NCBI GenBank assembly: GCA_947561395.2
Contig: OX387190.1
Span: 27,894,858-27,958,857 of the forward strand
Origin: Buxus sempervirens
Lineage: Eukaryota > Streptophyta > Magnoliopsida > Buxales > Buxaceae
Reading direction: 5' to 3'
DNA length: 64,000 nt
Below are positions 11,677 through 23,200 of the stretch, one piece after another; within the stretch, counting starts at the first letter, position 1, and each line of letters begins with the position of its first letter. The notes under the pieces are model-generated. The model was not told the DNA's origin. It saw only the letters and a list, made by a program, of their open reading frames with translations, and ran no database searches. The position numbers and the translations under genes are program-made.

Positions 11677-12970
11677 CCCTTTTCCCTTTTATTTTCTGTC
11701 TTCAATTCTAGAAGTAATAGGATCTTCTCTATTGCTGTAGAATAAGGCCATCTTTTGTATCTAGTATTCCTAAACTTGTCTCTAAGTACCTCAAGAGTCT
11801 CTCTAGCCGTAAAACGTGAAGAAAGAGCTAGGGGAAAAGAGAACAGGTAGATCCCTAGAATAGAACCCCATATCTGTTTTTCTCCTTTTTTCTAGAATAA
11901 AGCCTTTGATTGTGTTTGTATAACCAAACCTATCTCTAAGTACCTCAAGAATCCTCTCTAGCCGTAAAACGTGAAGAGAGAGCTAGGGGAAAAGAGAACA
12001 GGTGGATCCGTAGGGTAGACCCCCATGTGCTCAAATTTGTGAGATATGGTTGCTTTGAATATCCTGATCATGTTTTAATTGTTTTTATGATATATCTGAA
12101 TGAATACATGAATCCATGATGTCTATAACATGAGATCCTTACTATTTTCCAAAATTTGGATTTTTGCCACTTTTGCACCTACAACACTGTTTTCGTGATT
12201 TTTGTGGTTTTAGGCTAAGATCTTGGATTTATCATGATCAATATGGTAGATCTGAATCCAGAAGCCTGAAAATAAATTCTAGGGTTTCATGAAGTTGTTT
12301 TTAAATCGTTTTTCATTATTGAGAGAAGACCCTACGGTCTAAGTTCTCCCCTTTTGATGTTCTTCATCAACGTGAGTATTTTTGGTTTTTATTTTTTGAT
12401 TTAATGTGAAATATGGGCTTTATCTATGTCCTGGACTATTCAAGTTCAATTTTGAAATATTTTATAAAAACCATAGTTTTCTAGATTTCTAGAATTTGAC
12501 TTGAAGCCAGATTTTTGGATTTTTCACTTTAAATTGATTTTATTTGATTTTATCTCAATTTTATTTTGATCATGAAACCCTAGGAATGGTATGATCATAT
12601 TTGAAAGTTCTGGATCAATCAGACTATTCATATGAAAAAAAACCATATATTTTTGTTTTTTTGTGATTTTTCGTGAATTTTATAGCAAGCCTTTTTCCTT
12701 TAATTTAACATGAACAATACCTGGCAACCACCTTGTGTGGATGAATAGGGGTGCCTAACACCTTCCCCTGTTCATAACCTAATCCCCTTACCCATCTCTG
12801 GTTGTTTTTTTTAGGAGGGTTATTTTTACCCTAAAATTGCCTTTTGTGCTTATTTAATATTTTGGTGTCCATTCACGCCTAAATTGAATGGTGGCGACTC
12901 TTTGTTTTATTTAATCCCGTGTGATGATTGAGGAAGTCATTGGATTTTTTATTTTTTCCCATGTCTCACA

Positions 12971-13285
12971 CGCGTATAGGTGAGTTTGTCTTTTTATTTT
13001 CTAAAAAATGACCTTTAGTATTTTCTAAAAGTTTTGATGTTCTAAACAATTATTTATATTCAATTTTTATTATTATTTACATGCATTACTATATGTTTCA
13101 CCTACTAATACATATAGAAAGAGCAATTCTAGAATAATACTCCAATACAATTATTTGTTGTGCCAAGTACATAGAAGCTTATCTATGGCCTATTGATATA
13201 TGTGTGCCTGTGACTATCACAATGAGCCATAAAAAATCACGATGCGATCTGAGTATGACAATGCCTAAGCTCGACATGGCATAGT
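12971..13285. other. Short spacer between the 3' LTR and a solo LTR
   Basis: AT-rich, no ORF or recognised motif. It ends with ATAGT at 13281-13285, the left target duplication of the next solo LTR. Confidence 0.5.
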
Positions 13286-15347
13286 TGTGAGACATGGAAA
13301 ATCACCTAGATGACTTCCTCATCATCACACGGGGTTAATAAAATGAAGGAGTCACCACCATTCCGTTTTAGGTGTGAATGGACACCAAAATGATCATAAA
13401 AGTAAAAATAAAGTCAAAAGTAACTCTACTTCAAGGTTAAATCTAGAAATAGGTAAGGAGATTAGGTTATGAATAGGGGAATGTATCAGGCATCCCTATT
13501 CATCCACACAAGGTGGTTGCCAAGTACTGCTCATGCTTAAAAAAGGCTTGCAAGTAAAACTCAATCAAAAGTATAAATATAAAAATAAAACAAAAAGGAT
13601 GTATGGTTCTTCCATATGAATGTCCCAATTAATTCTGGACCCTCCATATGAATACATCATTTCTAGGGTTTCATGATTGAATAAAAAAATCAAAATAAAC
13701 TCAAAGAAAGCAAACCTAAAGCTAAACTTGAAAAACCAACCTTAGGTTAAATCATTGAAGTCTTGAAAATCCACATGATACAAGTTGAAATCATTCGAGA
13801 GAAAAAAAACATTGAAGAATAAACTTGTAACCCTTTAGGGTACGGATCTAGCTTAGATCTCTCATTGATTGGGAAAAGAAGCCAAATCTACCCATGTTGA
13901 TAAAAAAAAATCAAAACGGGAGAGTTTAGACCATATGATTTTCTCTCAAAAATTGAAGCTATTTTGAAAACATTTCATGAAACCCTAGAGATTATTTTAA
14001 GGCTTTTGATTTCAGATCTATCATATTATTCATGGTACATCCAAAATCTTAGCCTATAATGACCAAAAGAAAGAGATTAGTGAAGTGGGTGTAGTGTGAT
14101 AAATCAGAATTTTAGGAGGAAACTAGGAAATCTAATGCTATGGACAACATAGAGAGGGTGCTTCAGGTACTCATATTATTCATGTTCTCGTTTCCTCTAG
14201 CTCTCTCTTCATGTTTTACGGCTAGAGAGGGTGCTTCAGGTACTCAGAGATAGGTCTGGGGCTACAAACACACTCAGGTTTCTATTCTACAGAAAGGGAG
14301 AAGATGAGACTATCCTAGAATTTAAAAAAAGAAAAGAAGAGAGGAGAGGCATACCTTGGTTGCTTGAGAGAGTAAAGAGGCAGGGGTTCCCTTCTTCTCC
14401 AGGAGCTCTTCAAGCTTCAATTTCCAGTCTTTTGCTTGAGGAGAGACCCTCTATTTATAGGCAAAGTCAAGGGTATAGGAGGTCACAAGGGTAAGCCAAA
14501 GATTCATTCTAGATTCTTCCAACTCAATTTTAAGGCATGAGTGGGAGTGAATCCAAAGGATTCGGAGGGTAAAAAGGGAAGATCAAGTCTCCCAGAGAGA
14601 GGTAAAAAGGGTAAATAAGGCTCAGATCCTGAGCCTTTGCAATATTACACAAATTGAACGTATCCGCATATAGTATGTGGATCTGCCCAAAACCGCATAC
14701 CATATGCTGTTTTGTCAAAACCACATACCATATGCAGACAAGACCAAAATGGCCTGCCTTCACAGATTCTGCAAAGCCTTGACCCTTACCTGCACAAGCA
14801 ATACTTATTTACATGTAATATCATTTAAGTAAATGTCCTCGTATTTTTTAATCTCCATTTACTTAAGATATTACATGTAAATAAGCAAACACCCCCCCCC
14901 CCCCCCCCCCCCCAATTGAATCCATTAAAAATAGTTCCAGACCCAAATTCCAAATGAATAAAAAGTCAACTTTCTAGTTTAAGGCTAAATTCTAGTTTTT
15001 CAGGTCCGGTAAAAAGATTCAACATGTTAATACTAAGGTATTTGTCAAGATTTAAAGGCTCAAAAAATTCATTTATGCAATAACATTGCTAAAAGCCTGA
15101 TTATCGGGAAAAATTATCTTGAAATCGTTTCTTAAAAAATATTTCATTTTTTGGGGTCAAAAGTCAACAAAATTCAACCGGAAAAGTTTGACTTTGAGCA
15201 AAAGATTGAATTTGGGCCTTTTCCCTTGTGGTTTTGGATTCAAATGGGTTAAGGATCTCAAATCCAATGCTAAGAATTGAAAATTTCAATAAGATATTTC
15301 TCTCCTTCAAGATTTATAAAAAATCGTGCAATTTTGGGGTGTCTACA
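13286..15347 (-). mobile_element. Solo LTR, distant relative of the Tat LTR, TSD ATAGT
   Basis: Starts TGTGAGACAT and ends GGTGTCTACA on the plus strand. It is flanked by identical 5-bp ATAGT (13281-13285 and 15348-15352). No internal region is present. On the minus strand it has the family order: U3 with CCGCATA/TATGCGG-type boxes (about 14650-14740), a TATA box (about 14455) and a splice-donor-like site. It carries an inserted foldback and a C22 run. Confidence 0.9.
14809..14913. repeat. AT-rich foldback next to a 22-base C run
   Basis: Arms of about 30 bp (CTTATTTACATGTAATATC and its reverse complement ending at 14884) flank a 20-nt loop with only a 2-nt arm difference. It is followed by an uninterrupted run of 22 C at 14892-14913. 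It lies within the solo LTR, and the other LTR copies show nothing like it, so it is probably a tiny MITE insertion plus a slipped homopolymer. Confidence 0.8.
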
Positions 15348-15355
15348 ATAGTATG

Positions 15356-17163
15356 TGTGAGACACGGGAAAAAAATCAATTCCTTGACTTCCTCTATCAT
15401 CACGCGGGATTGGTTAAAACAAAGAGTCGCCACCATTCAATTTAGGTGTGAATGGACATCAAAATATCAAATAAGCACAAAAGGCAAATTTAGGGTAAAA
15501 ATAACCCTCTTTTTAAAAAAAAACCAGAGATGGGTAAGGGGATTAGGTTATGAACAGGGGAAGGTGTTAGGCACCCCTATTCATCCACACAAGGTGGTTG
15601 CCAGGCATTGTTCATGTTAAAATAGAAGAAAAAGGCTTGCTATAAAAATCATAAAAAATCACCAAAAAGACAAAATTGTATGGCTTTTTCATACGAATAG
15701 CCTGATTGATCCAGAACTTTCAAATATGATCATACCATTCCTAGGGTTTCATGATCAAAATAAAATTGAGATAAAATCAAATAAAACCAATTTAAAGTGA
15801 AATCTTCAAAAATCTGGCTTCAAGTTAAATTCTAGAAATCTAGAAAAATATGATTTTTATAAAATATTTCAAAATTGAACTTGAATAGTCCAGGACATAG
15901 ATATAGCCCAAATTTCACATTAAATCAAGAAAAATAAACCAGAAATATCCACGTTGATGAAGAACATCAAAAGGGGAGAACTTCGACCGTAGGGTCTTCT
16001 CTCAATAATGAAAAACAATTTAAAAACCATATCATGAAACCTTAGAATTTACTTTCAGGCTTTTGGATCCAGATCTATCATATTGATCATGATAAATCCA
16101 GGACCTTAGCCAAAAATCACAAAAATCACGAAAACAGTGCTGTAGGTGCAAATATGTGGAAAATCCAAATTTTATAAAAAAGTGGGATCTCATGCTATAA
16201 ACATCATAGATTCATTCAGATTCATCATAAAAACAATTAAAACATGATCAGGATATTTAAAACAGCCACATCTCACAGATTAGAGCACATGGGGGTCTAC
16301 CTTACGGATCCACCTGTTCTCTTTTCCCCTAGCTCTCTCTTCACGGTTTACGGCTAGAGAGGATTCTTGAAGTACTTGGAGATAAGTTTGGGTATACAAA
16401 CAAATTAGAGGCCTTATTCTAAAAGAAAGGAGAAAAACAGATATGGGGTTCTATTCTAGGGATCCACTTGTTCTCTTTTCCCCTATCTCTCTCTTCAAGT
16501 TTTACGGCTGGAGAGACTCTTGAGGTACTTAGAGACAAGTTTAGGAATACAAAATAAAAAGATGGCCTTATTCTACAGCAATAGAGAAGATCCTATTACT
16601 TCTAGAATTGAAGACAGAAAATAAAAGGGAAAAGGGACTTACCTGGATTGAGCAAGCAGAGCAGCAGGGATTCCTCTCTTCTTTTGGAGTTCCTTGGACT
16701 TCAAATTTTCGTGGCCTTTTGCTTGAGGAGAGGCCCTCTATTTATAGGCAAACATAGGGGCATGGTTAGTCCAAGGTTTGGCAAGATAGAGTTTCAGATT
16801 GAGTTAAAAACAAGGATAATGCCAATCCTTTGCCAAATAGGATAAATAAGAGTTTTCGAAGGGATAAATGAGAGAATTCGAATCTCTCAGAGAGATATTT
16901 GGGTGCAGATAAGGCTCCAAAATCGAGAAAGGATAAATTCGCACAAAGACCCTCGTGCCCGTATATATATTACGGGCGCGCCCTACCCGTATTATTAATA
17001 CAGGCACGCCGTGCCTGTATATCAACTGCGAGTTTGACAAGACCGTAAACAAAATATGGGCATGACCAGTTTGGCCAGATTTTACACTTTTTTGACCTGT
17101 TTCAAATCCCAATTAATATTTTCAATTATTTTCTCATTTTTAGTGCAATTTGGGGTGTCTATA
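15356..17163 (-). mobile_element. Solo LTR of the Tat family (1808 bp), TSD GTATG
   Basis: Starts TGTGAGACAC and ends GTGTCTATA (terminal CA mutated to TA). Flanked by GTATG at 15351-15355 and 17164-17168. It matches the 3' LTR at 11151 in reverse over its length, including the duplicated 150 bp block, the splice donor, the TATA box and the U3 dyads (about 16960-17060). It sits 8 bp from the previous solo LTR. Confidence 0.92.
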
Positions 17164-17354
17164 GTATGTAAGGTTGAAAACAAGCCGAGTCCTAGCCAAG
17201 CTTTGCATAGCTCAGCTCAAGCTCATAAACTGGTAAGACTCAAACTTGTTAAAAATTCTTGAGTGCAAACTCAGCTTGTTAAGGGTTAGGCTCACAAAAT
17301 GCTTGACTCGTTAAAATGACTTTAACTCGTGCTTTATCCAAATATATGTGAAGT

Positions 17355-18511
17355 TGTTGGTCCCAAATTGGTACAGGCTCAACATGTGGCCGTGGGGATG
17401 ATGTCTCGTTGTGCGGGCGTACCAGTATCTTTCGATACAATGATTCGAGACGGATCCTGACCCGGGGCACCTGTTCCGGATTTAAATCGGAGTCAGTCTA
17501 ACCGTATTGCAAGTCACTTGTAATAAAATTGATCAGACGATAGGATGAAAACAAGGGGTTCAGTCTTCGTTTGGGTTCTTATTTTTGTTTGAAAGCGGTA
17601 GTATAAGATAAGAAAGTACTTTATTCAGCTATCAGTTGCCTGAAATGCGACCGTTGATTACAACAAATCCTCAAGTAACTCAAAAGGAAATAAAACAAAA
17701 GAAAACCAACCAGGTTGGCAAGACTGGCCTTTCCTAACCTTATAGCCATGATTGGAGTATAAGGAGAGGAAGTAGGGGGTTGCTAACAAAGTTAATTCCG
17801 AGGGTACACCTAGGAATACTACTTAACCAATGTTTCAGCAATCGCCTGGCTTGACCAAAGATGGTTTCGAGACTGGCTGCTTGTAACCCTGTAGCCGTAA
17901 TCGGAGTACAGGACTAGGAGTTAGGGGCAGCCGCAAACTCCTTGCCGGTGGCAGGGTCTTTACTTCAATCGGAGTAAATAGTAGCCTGGAGTGTCACTGC
18001 GACGGGAAGCAATGAGAGGAGTCATAAATTATCCTTTATTGCTACAGTTTGGGTGTAAGAGACTGGATAGAGATCATGAATGATCAAGTTATAATCATAA
18101 TAACCGGTTGCAATTGAGTGGAGGTTGTCCTAGAGCTCTTTGAGATTGTGCTTTTTATAGCTAGATTCTGACGGTTGCTACCGACCTATGTTTGCACGAA
18201 CTCTGTCTTTGTTCTGACAGTTATTCATCTGTTTCCTCTTATTCATGTGAGATAACCTCTTTGCCACGATCGTAGACAAATAACTTCCTTGTCGACCGTT
18301 GCCCATCCACATAATCTTAGTGGTCAATCCTGTGTTGACGGTGACGTCATCCCTTAAACGTAAGAGAACAGTTTTTCCGTTATATGTGCTTACGTGGCTT
18401 CGATCGTGTGTCTAGCCCATGTGGACGTCGATGTGACTTCTCTGGTGATGCTAGATAGTATAGGTGCCACATGGCTTTCTTTCATTTGTCAGGTTATGGC
18501 GGGTGTAAATA
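17355..18511 (-). mobile_element. Probable solo LTR of another family, TSD GAAGT
   Basis: Begins TGTTGGTCCC and ends TGTAAATA. GAAGT flanks both sides (17350-17354 and 18512-18516). Removing it joins two AT-rich flanks cleanly. On the minus strand a TATA box (CTATAAAAAGCAC, about 18150-18163) lies where a U3/R boundary would be. The left terminus on the minus strand is TA, not TG, so one end is mutated or slightly misplaced. No coding region is present. Confidence 0.55.
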
Positions 18512-18980
18512 GAAGTATAAAAATATCAGTTTACTTGAATGATAAAAAAAATATTCATTCTAAAAAACTATTTAAAAAATCTTAAAATTGTTCTCTAAGT
18601 CACAATTGTATATAGTACCAAGTTTTAGTGCATCATATGGGATAAAGATATTCAAAACTTGAAAAATAAAATACAGATGATTGAAAAGAAAAGAGTACGT
18701 CAATAGACAATAACACAAAAGAAAAAAAAAAGTTAAGGCTTCTTCATCCATAGCCATTGTGTCATTTCTTTATTAAAAATTAAGAACTACTAGGATCCAA
18801 CACATACATTCATTAGAATAAAAAGGAAAAATTTACTCATGTAATCATATATAATAGCATAAAGAGCCGAGCTTTAACTTAGATACATATACTTATCGAA
18901 CTAAGCTTTATCTTAGCCTGACCAACCCAGCTTAACTTTGACTCGCTATGTTTATGAGCTATTTTTGAGCGGAAGGCAGA

Positions 18981-19137
18981 CTGTACAACTCCTATCTACA
19001 ATTTTATTTACACCTTTGAAGTAGTGCCGTTCAATTGGGTCCTACACAACAAAATAGAACCTAAAAAAAATGATGAACCCTAGGGGAACGACATCCCATA
19101 TATGATGAAAATAAAATTGTAGATAGAAGCTACACAG
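18981..19137. mobile_element. MITE-like inverted-repeat element
   Basis: The left end CTGTACAACTCCTATCTACA pairs with the right end (reverse complement CTGTGTAGCTTCTATCTACA). The arms continue through AATTTTATTT. A related half-copy without its left arm lies at about 34653-34770, just right of the hAT element. No clear TSD was found. Confidence 0.65.
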
Positions 19138-19321
19138 TTTGTCATTTACTTTTTGAGGATTAGGCTCAACTCATGAGCTTCAAAATAGAGCTCAAGCTAG
19201 GTTTGCGCGAGGCAAGCTCAAATTGCTCGGCTCCTTGACAGCCATAATAACAAGCACCACTTTTATAGATTGCGGGCTGTGCTGGGTTATGTACTGGCAA
19301 TATTGATAAGACACAGAGGGA

Positions 19322-19532
19322 ACGAAATCGCTTACAATTTTTTTTGAATTGCTTACTACAATTGAAATGGGGTGCTTCCACGTAGAGCATCCCATGATTA
19401 ATCAATTTTTAAGTAGGCCTCACATAACGCAATTATAAAATGTGAAAATCATTGATAATGAAATGCTCCACGTGGAAGCATCCCACTTCAATTACGGTAA
19501 GTAATTCAGGCTTACATCGCAGACGATGTCAT
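19322..19532. mobile_element. MITE with long terminal inverted repeats, family A copy 1
   Basis: The arms are about 65-70 bp. GTGCTTCCACGTAGAGCAT is in the left arm and ATGCTCCACGTGGAAGCAT in the right. It belongs to the same family as 36080-36293. It sits about 0.3 kb upstream of the SDC copy 1 TATA box. The target duplication was not determined. Confidence 0.7.
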
Positions 19533-19845
19533 TCCGGCCAAGAGCACATTAAGCATGAAACACTATATGCGTGATGGTCGTGGATTTTCGGAGTGAAATC
19601 ATACGGTGCTGTGTGAACATGGCGGCTAAGTTGTAGCTGAAATCCACAACGGTTATCATTGGCACTACGGTCTTTGATTTCAATCCAAGAAGACACCGGG
19701 ATTTAATGCTGCATAGAAGCAACTTTATTACGGTGGTGCGACGTAACAGCACATACTTGTAATATCCTTGCCCGAGGGCCCAGATTACTCAGAAAGTTGT
19801 CTCCCTGGGGACGGTGGGACACTGAGATGTCGCGAGATGCGCGCC

Positions 19846-19852
19846 TATAAAT
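19846..19852 (+). promoter_or_regulatory. TATA box of SDC copy 1
   Basis: TATAAAT in the context GCGCCTATAAATCGAAA. The equivalent context GCGCCTATAAATGGAAA precedes SDC copy 2, so the box is conserved between duplicates. It predicts a start near 19877 and a 5' UTR of about 400 nt, possibly with a 5' UTR intron. Confidence 0.7.
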
Positions 19853-20294
19853 CGAAAGCCATGGCACGGCGATCGTTCGTCTTTGCACTAAAGATCTTCC
19901 TCATTTGAAGCGCGGGACGCCAATCTACCGCCTCTGCAAGCCCACGCGTCAGTTTTTGCTTCAGTTTTTTTTTCGTCTTATTTTCCGTTTGTTTTTCTTG
20001 ATTTAGATCTATTACTCTTCATACATTTTGATTCAGTTTTTCTTGCTTCTCTTTTATTCATAAAAAAAGGTTGCCATTTCCGGATCGATTTTGAGTTTCA
20101 GACATTTTGTTTTGTTTTGTTTTTTTTTCGTTTTCTTATTTTCTTTTTAAATCTGCTTGTTTCTTTAATGATTATTTCTTAATCTTCTGATTTTATGGCG
20201 TCAGGATCGCTCTTTTTGGGAGCTTGAGGAGGAGGAGGAGGTGAACGAGCAGATCGAGTGACTGGAATTGGATTTTGTTTTGACTTGAGGAATC

Positions 20295-23200
20295 ATGGTT
20301 GGCACTTGTGAAGTTGACATGTTTTCTGGTTTGGAATTAAATGGTAAGGTCGAGCCGCTGCCGGAGGATTTTGATCCGACTGCAGTGGTTTCGGAGCCTT
20401 TACCGCCGGTGGTCGAGAATGGTGGGAATGTTAATGGTGAAGAGAAGAAAGGCAGGGAAATTGTGCTCGGAAGAAATGTCCATACTATGTGCCTTGCTGT
20501 TACGGAGCCTGATGCCGACGATGAGGTCACTGGCGAAAAAGAAGCTTATATGGCCAGCGTCTTAGCAAGATACCGGAAATCTCTAATTGAAAGAACTAAG
20601 CACCATTTAGGTATGGGAAATATCTGGTTCTAATTGCTGCATGCCTTTTTCTTTTTCCTTTAAAATTTTGTTCCACCATTTAGGTATGGGAAATATCTGG
20701 TTCTAATTGCTGCATGCCCTCAGGAGGTTTGCTCATGTTCAGGTGCTCCAAAGAGACTGATTAAGAGTAATCATGTTCCAAATGTTTCTAATGGTAGCCA
20801 CCAAAGATATTGTAGCAGAAAATATATTAAATCTATTGTATATTCCCTGTTACTTTTGCACTGGTATTCCTTGAATTTATCATATTCTATGGTATTATAA
20901 TTTGTCATTTAGCTGTTTTTATCAATTTTGTATCAGAGAGTTGAATATGTGTCCTTTAAACTATTGACCTTCATCATTCGCTTCAAAGGATTCAAGTTGG
21001 AAGTTTTAGAAGGATTGTGCTTTATAATTTTACACTTGGGTGATATACTACTAGCATCCATACTTCTTGCTTAGGAAATAAAAAATGTATGCCTGCATGT
21101 GGATTTTCTTGCTTTGGCATTGCATGAATGTTTGAAAGCCTTAAACATGGCCTAGTTTTGCAATTGTGAATCCTACCCTGTTAATCTGAAATAAATAGAG
21201 TTTGAGAGTAGATCATTGGCCTAATAAATTCCTCTTGGTTTAACAAGTCCAGTCCAACCTGTTAATGGTGTTAGAGAAAACTAGTTAGTTGTTGTATCAG
21301 TTGAAAAATGTCTCTAACATTGTATTGGAAGCTTGGAACCAAATAATGTTGCCTTGCATGTTTAGCTTAGGTTACCTTGAGAATTTTCATGTTTAAGCTT
21401 TTCTTGAAATCAATTTTTTGTCTGGTATCTGGGTTTTAACATCTTGTAAATTCAAATCAATGAGATTTGGGCTAAAGAGAGTTCACTGACATGGATATAA
21501 ATAACACGAGCTCAGAATGTATTATTGGTTTTATTTTATAACTGAGAGGAAGAAATATCTAAATTTGGAAATGTTATGATACATTATGATGTACTACAAT
21601 AATTAACAACTATAGTGACTATCGGTGAGCATGATGTAGGACGACATACTCTTGATGGAGTCTCATCAACCTTTATTAGGGTTTTATAATGGAGTCTCAC
21701 CATTACTTTCCTTCCCTTGAAGTACCATTAATTATAGCTTTTCCATTTTGATCATCACAATTAGCTATTCCAGGATTTGTAGGGACAATATTTCTGTCGG
21801 CAAGAGCAATGTTTGTTGTGCTTGAATTTGCTCTTTTTGTAGGAGTCGTACGAAAGAATGAGTTGCTAACCAATTGCTTCAGATTGAATATAACCTTAAG
21901 TAGTTTTCAATCTTGAGTGCTAATTGATACGCTTCATCAATATTGACCAGCATTGTTGTAAAAAAAATTCTTCTTTGTTTCTACTTGAAGTCTTGTCTTG
22001 TAACAAGCAATAGCTTGTCTTTATCTTTCTGTGGCCTAACTTTGAACAGTTAATTCATGAACTTTGCTGGTATAATTATCCACAGTAAAGCTTCCTTGTA
22101 GATAGAGTAACAAATCTTCAAAAATTGACTCTTCGTAGTCAACTGGTAAATATTTCTTCTTTAACTTGAGCTTCATTTCTTCCTAGTCAGTTATAGGAGG
22201 TTGTCAGAGACGATGAAATTGTTTCCATATTGCGCCACTGAATTCGAGCTTGGCCTTTAAACTTCATATTTACAATTCAAACCTTTTTCTTGTTATAAAA
22301 AGTTTCACTTTCAATCGTCCAGTAATATTTAATGGGCAGCCTGACTAAAAACACCTTTCTGATTGTACATAATTGTAAGCCCCAAAATTGCACTCATAGA
22401 CCTTTGCTGAATTGTAGATCACAGTAATTGTATGCCAGCACTTGTATGACAAGAATGAATCATGTTGATAACCCTGCATACCCAATTATGACCATCTTTA
22501 CCAAAAAATCCAAGCTTGGAGAATTTTAGATCACACTTTTTTGAGCTTTGAATGCTTAAATATACAAAAACATCTGAAACTCATTCCAGAAGATAACGGA
22601 GATGATCAGTTATTGGTAATGTGCATTAAAGGATCTGCTGCTCTAGTCTTCATCACAATCACTCAAAGAGGATGAGATTAGTGCTAGATACACCAGTCCG
22701 TAGTAATTGCTTTTAGCGGGAAAAGCCTAGAAAAATGAAACAAATAAACTGAAGAGAAGAAGCATTTGGAGTTGTTGTACAGGGGACTACACTGTATGTC
22801 TCGATCCAGACTTTGCCTCTTTGTACGTGAGTTAAAGATTTCAACAAAAATTTTCGTGGTACAAAATTCAGTGCCAGTAATCACAATGAATCTATTTGTT
22901 AATGGACCAACTGTTGGTATAAAATTCTTTGTGAAGAATATCCACAAGAAATTTGTTAATGCATCAGCCGTTGTTACAAATTTCTTTGTGAAAATTATCT
23001 GATCACAGAATGTCTTTTATCTCGTGAATATGAGCTTGCTCTGATACCAAAATTGATGTAGAACAAGCTACAATTGAAAAAATTGAAGTCTCACCAACCT
23101 CTATTAGGGTTTGGCAATGGAATTTCACCACTAACTGGCAATGAAGTCTCACCATTGCCAGATAACAAGAGAAGTCTCACCTCAAGGACACAATAAAAGA

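Larger units (their letters stand above)
1..12970 (+). mobile_element. Ty3/gypsy LTR retrotransposon, Tat/Ogre-like, decayed; 5' LTR outside window
   Basis: Domain order is gag, aspartic protease, G-patch-like segment, reverse transcriptase, RNase H, a second RNase H, integrase, polypurine tract, 3' LTR. A second, archaeal-type RNase H after the normal one is the mark of the plant Tat lineage (established knowledge). No LTR end is seen in 1-1878, so the 5' LTR must lie upstream and the leader is at least 1.8 kb long. The coding region has at least three frame changes (about 3.95, 5.48 and 6.27 kb) and about nine in-frame stops, so this copy is not autonomous. The left boundary is the window edge, not a seen end. 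Confidence 0.88.
11151..12970 (+). repeat. 3' LTR of the Tat-like element (1820 bp)
   Basis: Begins TGTAGACACC directly after the polypurine tract and ends GTCTCACA (TG...CA). U3 holds a cluster of CG-rich dyads (about 11255-11365). A TATA box is at 11565, a CAG|GTAAGT donor at 11670/11671, and a roughly 150 bp segment around 11790-12010 is tandemly duplicated (CTCTCTAGCCGTAAAACGTG occurs twice). Two related solo LTRs lie downstream (15356-17163, 47284-48944). The flanking 5 bp cannot be checked against the 5' side, which is outside the window. Confidence 0.9.
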
